Source: VRUE01 sp963716245 (GTDB lineage: Bacteria > Actinomycetota > Thermoleophilia > Solirubrobacterales > 70-9). From it: a stretch of 64,000 bases of DNA. This document shows, piece by piece, positions 60,375-64,000 of the stretch. A model generated the notes under the pieces. That model had not been told where the DNA came from, did no database searches, and saw nothing but the letters and a program-made list of their open reading frames with translations. Within the stretch, counting starts at the first letter, position 1. The number at the start of each line of letters is the position of its first letter. The translations under genes and the position numbers were made by a program. Location: assembly GCA_963716245.1 (NCBI GenBank), contig OY970300.1, forward strand, positions 1,674,001 to 1,738,000. Direction: 5' to 3'.

Positions 60375-61253
60375 GCGTCCGAGGGCGGTGCGCAGATCCA
60401 TTGAGATTCGGGGGCCTTCCTCGAGCAGCTGCCGCCAGGTGAGCCGCATGACCCGCCATCCCTCCGTGAGGAGGATTCGGTCGCGCTCGCGGTCGGACTC
60501 GAACGCCCACCGCGTCCGGTGCACGGCGCGTCCGTCAAGCTCGACGACCAGTCGATGCTCCTCCCATATGCAGTCGACATTGAAATGGCGCCCCCCGACC
60601 CATAGATCGGCGTTGCGCCGCGGGCGCGGCAGGCGATGCGCTTCGAGCAGCAGCGCGAAGCGCTCCTCGAAGTCGTTCCGGGTGACCCCGCGCAGCACCT
60701 GGTCGTCCTCGAACAGCGCCCGCAGCACGGCTGTGCCCCGCCGCCGTGGATATCGCTCCAGCAAGTCGGGAATCGAAAGCCGGTCGGTCAGGCGCAGGAC
60801 CTCGGCCTCGTTGAGGGCCCGCTCCACCTGCCGCCTCGAAGCCACGGCGGCGAGGTCGAGAATCGTCCGCGGCATGGTCGTGACCGGGATTCTGTCGACG
60901 GCCGTGCGCTCGTCGTCGGGGATCGAGCCGCGATGGATGACGATGCGGGATCGGTCACGCGCATTCGTCCCGCGCGTGACTTCGATCGCATGGGAAGCCG
61001 GTGGCAGCAGGCCCCAGAGCTCTGCCGCCGAGCGGTGGCTCAGCACTGACGTCGGCCCGAGCGCCAGTGTCGCAGCCATCCATCGCCCTCTCGCCGAGAT
61101 CACCTGGTGCCCGACGGCATAGACCCCGCGGTGCATGAGGTGGAGCGCACCCCGTCCGAGCCTGGCCTCGATAGTGCCACGCCCGATCCCGGCAGCCAGC
61201 AGCTGCCAGCGGCCCACCACCCCGTGCTGAACCCGGGCCAGCTCAGCAAGCAC
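60363..61253 (-). CDS. DUF559/VSR-like endonuclease-fold protein with AbiEi-like N-terminus
   Basis: About 296 residues from GTG 61253. The frame stays open to 61673, but that part would run through a palindromic repeat and is unlike protein. The N-terminal helix-turn-helix-like 'VLAELARVQHGVVGRWQLLAAGIGRGTIEARLGRGALHLMHRGVYAVGH' is typical of AbiEi-type antitoxin/DUF559 proteins. 'PVTTMPRTILDLAAVASRRQVERALNEAEVLRL' follows. The C-terminal domain 'HRLVVELDGRAVHRTRWAFESDRERDRILLTEGWRVMRLTWRQLLEEG' is a VSR/DUF559 nuclease-like fold (E-x-D-G...D). No AbiEii partner is adjacent. Flanked on both sides by border repeats. Confidence 0.75.
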   Translation of the reverse strand: MLAELARVQHGVVGRWQLLAAGIGRGTIEARLGRGALHLMHRGVYAVGHQVISARGRWMAATLALGPTSVLSHRSAAELWGLLPPASHAIEVTRGTNARDRSRIVIHRGSIPDDERTAVDRIPVTTMPRTILDLAAVASRRQVERALNEAEVLRLTDRLSIPDLLERYPRRRGTAVLRALFEDDQVLRGVTRNDFEERFALLLEAHRLPRPRRNADLWVGGRHFNVDCIWEEHRLVVELDGRAVHRTRWAFESDRERDRILLTEGWRVMRLTWRQLLEEGPRISMDLRTALGRGPR

Positions 61254-61688
61254 ACCGTCGACGTGGCGCTCCCCGCCCGCATCGACACGAGGCTCACGTT
61301 TCCCATCCCTGAGACGTTCAACGTGAGCTTCATCCACTGGACCGCCATCGCGTCTCGCCTCGCCCTCGCGCATCGCCCCATGCTCGGACTCCGCAGCGCA
61401 CAGGTGGCGCGCCAAGTGCAAATCCTTTGCGACCGGCGGCACAAAAAAGGGCTCCAGCCCGCCGGTACCGCCCCTGGCTTTGATCCCTTGAAGTGAAGGG
61501 CGGGCGCCTCCTCGCGATCCCACGAGACCGAGAGAGATCGGCCCCCAAGCCGTTTGTGTTGGGTCAAACGTTGGGACGGCTCGCGCACGGGCTCGAGCCT
61601 TGAGCCAACCGTACCACCGTGGGGCCGTCGTGGCGAGCGTACTTCGGAAAAGCGCGCCGAGATGCCCAGGCATCCGCGCCCGCGCGTC
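61254..61688. other. Gene-free region holding border repeat D
   Basis: About 435 bases between the DUF559 gene start and the small gene at 61689. Apart from the palindrome at 61292-61328, nothing convincing is seen. Frames through it on both strands are compositionally odd and lack ribosome sites. Confidence 0.4.
61292..61328. repeat. Palindromic border repeat, copy D
   Basis: GCTCACGTT (61292-61300) and AACGTGAGC (61320-61328) are perfect 9-bp complements, 19 nt apart. Closest to copy C. Lies 39 bases upstream of the DUF559 GTG. Confidence 0.65.
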
Positions 61689-61973
61689 TCAGTCCAGGTC
61701 GAGATTCGAGAGCAGCAGCTCGGCCTCGCTCCAGTCCTCCGGGCGGACGCGGAGAGCGATGTCGCCGCGGCCGAAGCGATCGACCGGCCAGTCAGCCGTC
61801 AGGACCGCATCGATCCCGGCCTCGGCCACCGCCTGGTGCCAGGCCTTGGCGGTCCTCACGTCGCCGAAGTCGCGCACGACCTCCCAGCTGTCGAAGCTCG
61901 GGTCGTCGACATGGACTGGCGTCGTCCCCGGCCCTGGGCCAAACGCGCGCCGCAGGCGGTCGATCAGGCTCAT
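61689..61973 (-). CDS. Small protein, possible DUF2007-like
   Basis: 94 residues from ATG 61973; an ATG six bases earlier is also possible. 'WEVVRDFGDVRTAKAWHQAVAEAGIDAVLTADWP...GDIALRVRPEDWSEAELLLSNLDLD' has the beta-alpha-beta pattern of small DUF2007-type proteins (F.D...A......L...GI.A......G...L.V...D...A..LL). It is encoded 34 bp downstream of aspS and may share its transcript. The function is unknown. Confidence 0.6.
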   Translation of the reverse strand: MSLIDRLRRAFGPGPGTTPVHVDDPSFDSWEVVRDFGDVRTAKAWHQAVAEAGIDAVLTADWPVDRFGRGDIALRVRPEDWSEAELLLSNLDLD

Positions 61974-62007
61974 CGGCACATCTTGACCGCTCGCCGGGGA
62001 CCGGGCG

Positions 62008-63819
62008 CTAATGCCCGGCGAGGCCGGGGCGATGCAGTCCGATGCCGAGCTCCTTCAGCTGCATCTCCTCGACCGGGGCGGGCGCGCCGGTCAGCGGGTC
62101 GGCGCCGGAGGCGGTCTTCGGGAAGGCGATCACGTCGCGGATCGAGTCGGCCCCGGCGACGCGCTGGACGATCCGGTCGAGCCCGTAGGCGATGCCGCCG
62201 TGCGGCGGCGCGCCGTAGCGAAGCGCCTCGAGCAGGAAGCCGAAGCGCGCCTCCGCCTCCTCCGCGTCGATCCCCAGCGCGGCGAACACGGCGCGCTGCA
62301 CGTCGGCGCGGTGGATTCGGATCGACCCCCCACCCATCTCCTGTCCGTTCCAGACCAGGTCGTAGGCGAGCGCCCTCGCCTCACCGGGCCGGGCCGGGTC
62401 GAACTCTCCCGCCGGCGCCGTGAAGGGATGGTGGAGCGGATCCCAGCGGTCCTCCGCCGGGTTCCACTCCAGCAGCGGCCAGTCGACGATCCAGACCAGC
62501 CGGTGCTCGCCGGCGGGGATCAGGTCGAAGCGCTCGGCCAGGTCCACGCGCAGCTGGCCGAGGACGGCGTCGGCGACGCGGCGCTGGTCGGCGACTAGCA
62601 GCAGCAGGTCGCCCTCCTCGGCGCCGAGCCGCCGGTTCAGCTCGCCGAGCTCAGCCTCGGTGAGGAACTTGGCAGTCGGCGAGCGCCAGCCGTCCCCCTC
62701 GCGAAACGCCCAGACAAGGCCCTTGGCCCCAAGCTCCTGGGCGCGGGAGATCAGCCCGTCCAGCTCCGAGCGCGGCATCTCGCGCCGGCCCGCGTTCAGT
62801 CCGCGCACCGCGCCGCCGGCCGCGATCGCGCCGCTGAAGACCTTGAACTCCGTCTCACGCAGGGCGTCGGACAGGTCGACGAGCTCAAGGCCGAAGCGCA
62901 GGTCCGGTCGGTCGGTCCCGAACCGGTCCATCGCCTCGTCGTAGGAGAGGCGGTCGATCGGCGGCTCCAGCGCCGGCCCGCCCACCCGCTCGAAGACGTG
63001 GGCCAGCAGGCGCTCGTTGACCTCGATCACGTCGTCGACGTCGACGAACGACATCTCGATGTCGAGTTGGGTGAAATCGGGCTGCCGATCGGCGCGCAGG
63101 TCCTCGTCCCGGAAGCAGCGGGCGATCTGGTAGTAGCGCTCGAAGCCAGCGGTCATCAGCAGCTGCTTGAACAGCTGCGGGGACTGCGGGAGGGCGTAGA
63201 AGGAGCCGCGCTGCAGGCGGCTGGGGACGAGGAAGTCGCGGGCGCCCTCGGGGGTCGAGCGGGTCAGCACCGGCGTCTCGACGTCGAGGAAGCCCTCGCC
63301 GTCGAGGAACTCGCGCATCGCCGCGGTTATCCGGTGGCGCAATTCGAGCGCCTCGCGCATCGGCTGGCGGCGCAGGTCGAGGTAGCGATGCCGGAGCCGG
63401 GCGTCCTCGCCGACCTCGCCCGAGAAGCCCTCGATCTGGAAAGGCGGCGTCTCGGCGTCGGCGAGCAGCTCGGCGCCGCCCACGTGCAGCTCGAACTCGC
63501 CGGTGGGCAGCTCGGGGTTGACGGTCTCCTCGGAGCGGCGCACGACCCTGCCGGCCGCGCTCAGCACGTCCTCGGCCCGCAGCCGGTGGCCCAGCTCGAA
63601 GGCCTCGCCGGAGGAGTCGGGATGGAAGACGAGCTGGACGACCCCGGTGCGGTCGCGCAGGTCGACGAAGATCAGGCCGCCGTGGTCGCGGCGGCGGTGG
63701 ACCCAGCCGGCCACGCGCACCTCGGAGTCGACGCGCTCGCCGAGGACCTGCCCGCACCAGGTGTCGCGGTAGGCGTTGGCATGGAGCGCCGGGAAGCCGT
63801 TGTGCCGGGTCTCGCTCAT
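62008..63819 (-). CDS. aspS: Aspartyl-tRNA synthetase, bacterial type, probably non-discriminating
   Basis: 603 residues from ATG 63819, overlapping the hisS stop by four bases. The OB anticodon domain is 'VRVAGWVHRRRDHGGLIFVDLRDRTGVVQLV'. Class II motifs are 'FLDVETPVLTRSTPEGARDFLVPSR', 'YYQIARCFRDEDLRADRQPDFTQLDIEMSF' and 'APPHGGIAYGLDRIVQRVAG'. The bacterial GAD insertion is present. The RRRDHGG segment has His where discriminating enzymes carry Leu, a residue linked to charging both tRNA-Asp and tRNA-Asn. It would then feed GatCAB-dependent Asn-tRNA formation. Confidence 0.95.
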   Translation of the reverse strand: MSETRHNGFPALHANAYRDTWCGQVLGERVDSEVRVAGWVHRRRDHGGLIFVDLRDRTGVVQLVFHPDSSGEAFELGHRLRAEDVLSAAGRVVRRSEETVNPELPTGEFELHVGGAELLADAETPPFQIEGFSGEVGEDARLRHRYLDLRRQPMREALELRHRITAAMREFLDGEGFLDVETPVLTRSTPEGARDFLVPSRLQRGSFYALPQSPQLFKQLLMTAGFERYYQIARCFRDEDLRADRQPDFTQLDIEMSFVDVDDVIEVNERLLAHVFERVGGPALEPPIDRLSYDEAMDRFGTDRPDLRFGLELVDLSDALRETEFKVFSGAIAAGGAVRGLNAGRREMPRSELDGLISRAQELGAKGLVWAFREGDGWRSPTAKFLTEAELGELNRRLGAEEGDLLLLVADQRRVADAVLGQLRVDLAERFDLIPAGEHRLVWIVDWPLLEWNPAEDRWDPLHHPFTAPAGEFDPARPGEARALAYDLVWNGQEMGGGSIRIHRADVQRAVFAALGIDAEEAEARFGFLLEALRYGAPPHGGIAYGLDRIVQRVAGADSIRDVIAFPKTASGADPLTGAPAPVEEMQLKELGIGLHRPGLAGH

Positions 63820-64000
63820 CTCGCCTGCACCCCGACCTCTTCGATCAGCCTCGCCGGGTCGACCGGCCGCTGCTCGCCGCTCTCCATGTCGCGCATCTGC
63901 AGCGACCCGTCGGCCTCGAGGATCAGGACACGGCGGGCACCGATCCGGTTGGCGTGCTTGAGCTGGCCCTTGAGACCGCGTCCGGCGAGGTCGAGCTCGG
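63816..64000 (-). CDS. hisS: Histidyl-tRNA synthetase, C-terminal end only
   Basis: The minus-strand frame entering from the right edge encodes 'ELDLAGRGLKGQLKHANRIGARRVLILEADGSL' and 'MRDMESGEQRPVDPARLIEEV', which is the HisRS anticodon-binding C-terminus. The stop TGA overlaps the aspS ATG by four bases. hisS-aspS is a common bacterial pair. The catalytic domain lies beyond the window. Confidence 0.88.
   Translation of the reverse strand, partial: ELDLAGRGLKGQLKHANRIGARRVLILEADGSLQMRDMESGEQRPVDPARLIEEVGVQAR

Noticed and set aside
57779..60580. Long minus-strand frame opposite the repeat protein and overlapping mnmA
   Set aside because: It overlaps the well-supported mnmA fusion in another frame and the four-repeat gene on the other strand; no motif is recognisable.
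61254..61673. N-terminal extension of the DUF559 protein to 61673
   Set aside because: The added about 140 residues are low-complexity and cross a perfect palindromic repeat. The family-like N-terminus begins at the GTG at 61253.

Overview
The window is high-GC DNA from an actinobacterium, most likely of the Thermoleophilia/Solirubrobacterales type. Three things suggest this: the core gene order (alaS-ruvX-mltG-aroE-aroC-aroK/B-aroQ-pepQ-efp-nusB-ispA-dxs ... tlyA-nadK-recN-steA-mctB-pyrG-xerD); actinobacteria-specific families (SteA, MctB, DUF3866); and secreted repeat proteins with Cys/Lys/Arg-rich tails. The taxonomic placement is inference, because no rRNA gene is present.

Left arm (1-14.3 kb), accessory and mixed: the 3' part of an asparaginase gene; an antitoxin-like/nucleotidyltransferase pair (DUF6036 type); a TetR regulator divergent from a DUF2339-DUF3999 membrane/exported pair; a compact restriction-modification pair whose nuclease resembles EcoRI; two secreted proteins (ASH-like domains; an eight-repeat probable beta-propeller); a CAT-anticodon tRNA and a decayed copy of it; an HPt protein overlapping a thioredoxin-like lipoprotein; an SDR, a glycosyltransferase and tRNA-Asn.

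Middle (14.3-30.2 kb), core cluster on the minus strand. In transcription order it is tlyA, nadK, recN, steA, mctB, an MraY/WecA-like transferase, pyrG, an M20 peptidase, DUF3866, xerD, mutM, recO, dgt, dnaG. Many junctions are 4-base ATGA or GTGA overlaps. The genes serve replication, repair, CTP synthesis, NADP supply, division and chromosome-dimer resolution.

Island (30.5-36.6 kb): between dxs and tlyA, which are neighbours in many Gram-positives, lies an insert bounded and subdivided by copies of one intergenic element. A 37-bp exact direct repeat (30525-30561 and 34474-34510) flanks a three-gene CBASS anti-phage operon (CD-NTase, E2-like protein, TIR-SAVED effector) and a HicAB toxin-antitoxin pair. 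A third partial copy (36509-36532) follows a membrane-protein gene and an enoyl-reductase-like gene.

Right arm (36.6-64 kb): isoprenoid precursor genes (dxs, ispA), xseB-like, nusB, a hybrid histidine kinase and efp; a small accessory patch (broken toxin-like gene, SDR, M42 peptidase, diguanylate cyclase); pepQ; and the shikimate cluster aroQ, fused aroK-aroB, aroC, aroE. Then come mltG, ruvX and alaS; an ECF sigma factor with its own zinc anti-sigma-like domain; a four-repeat secreted Cys protein; an IscU-MnmA fusion; a DUF559 protein; aspS; and the 3' end of hisS. A family of about 38-bp palindromic repeats (four copies) sits at gene borders along the minus-strand clusters.
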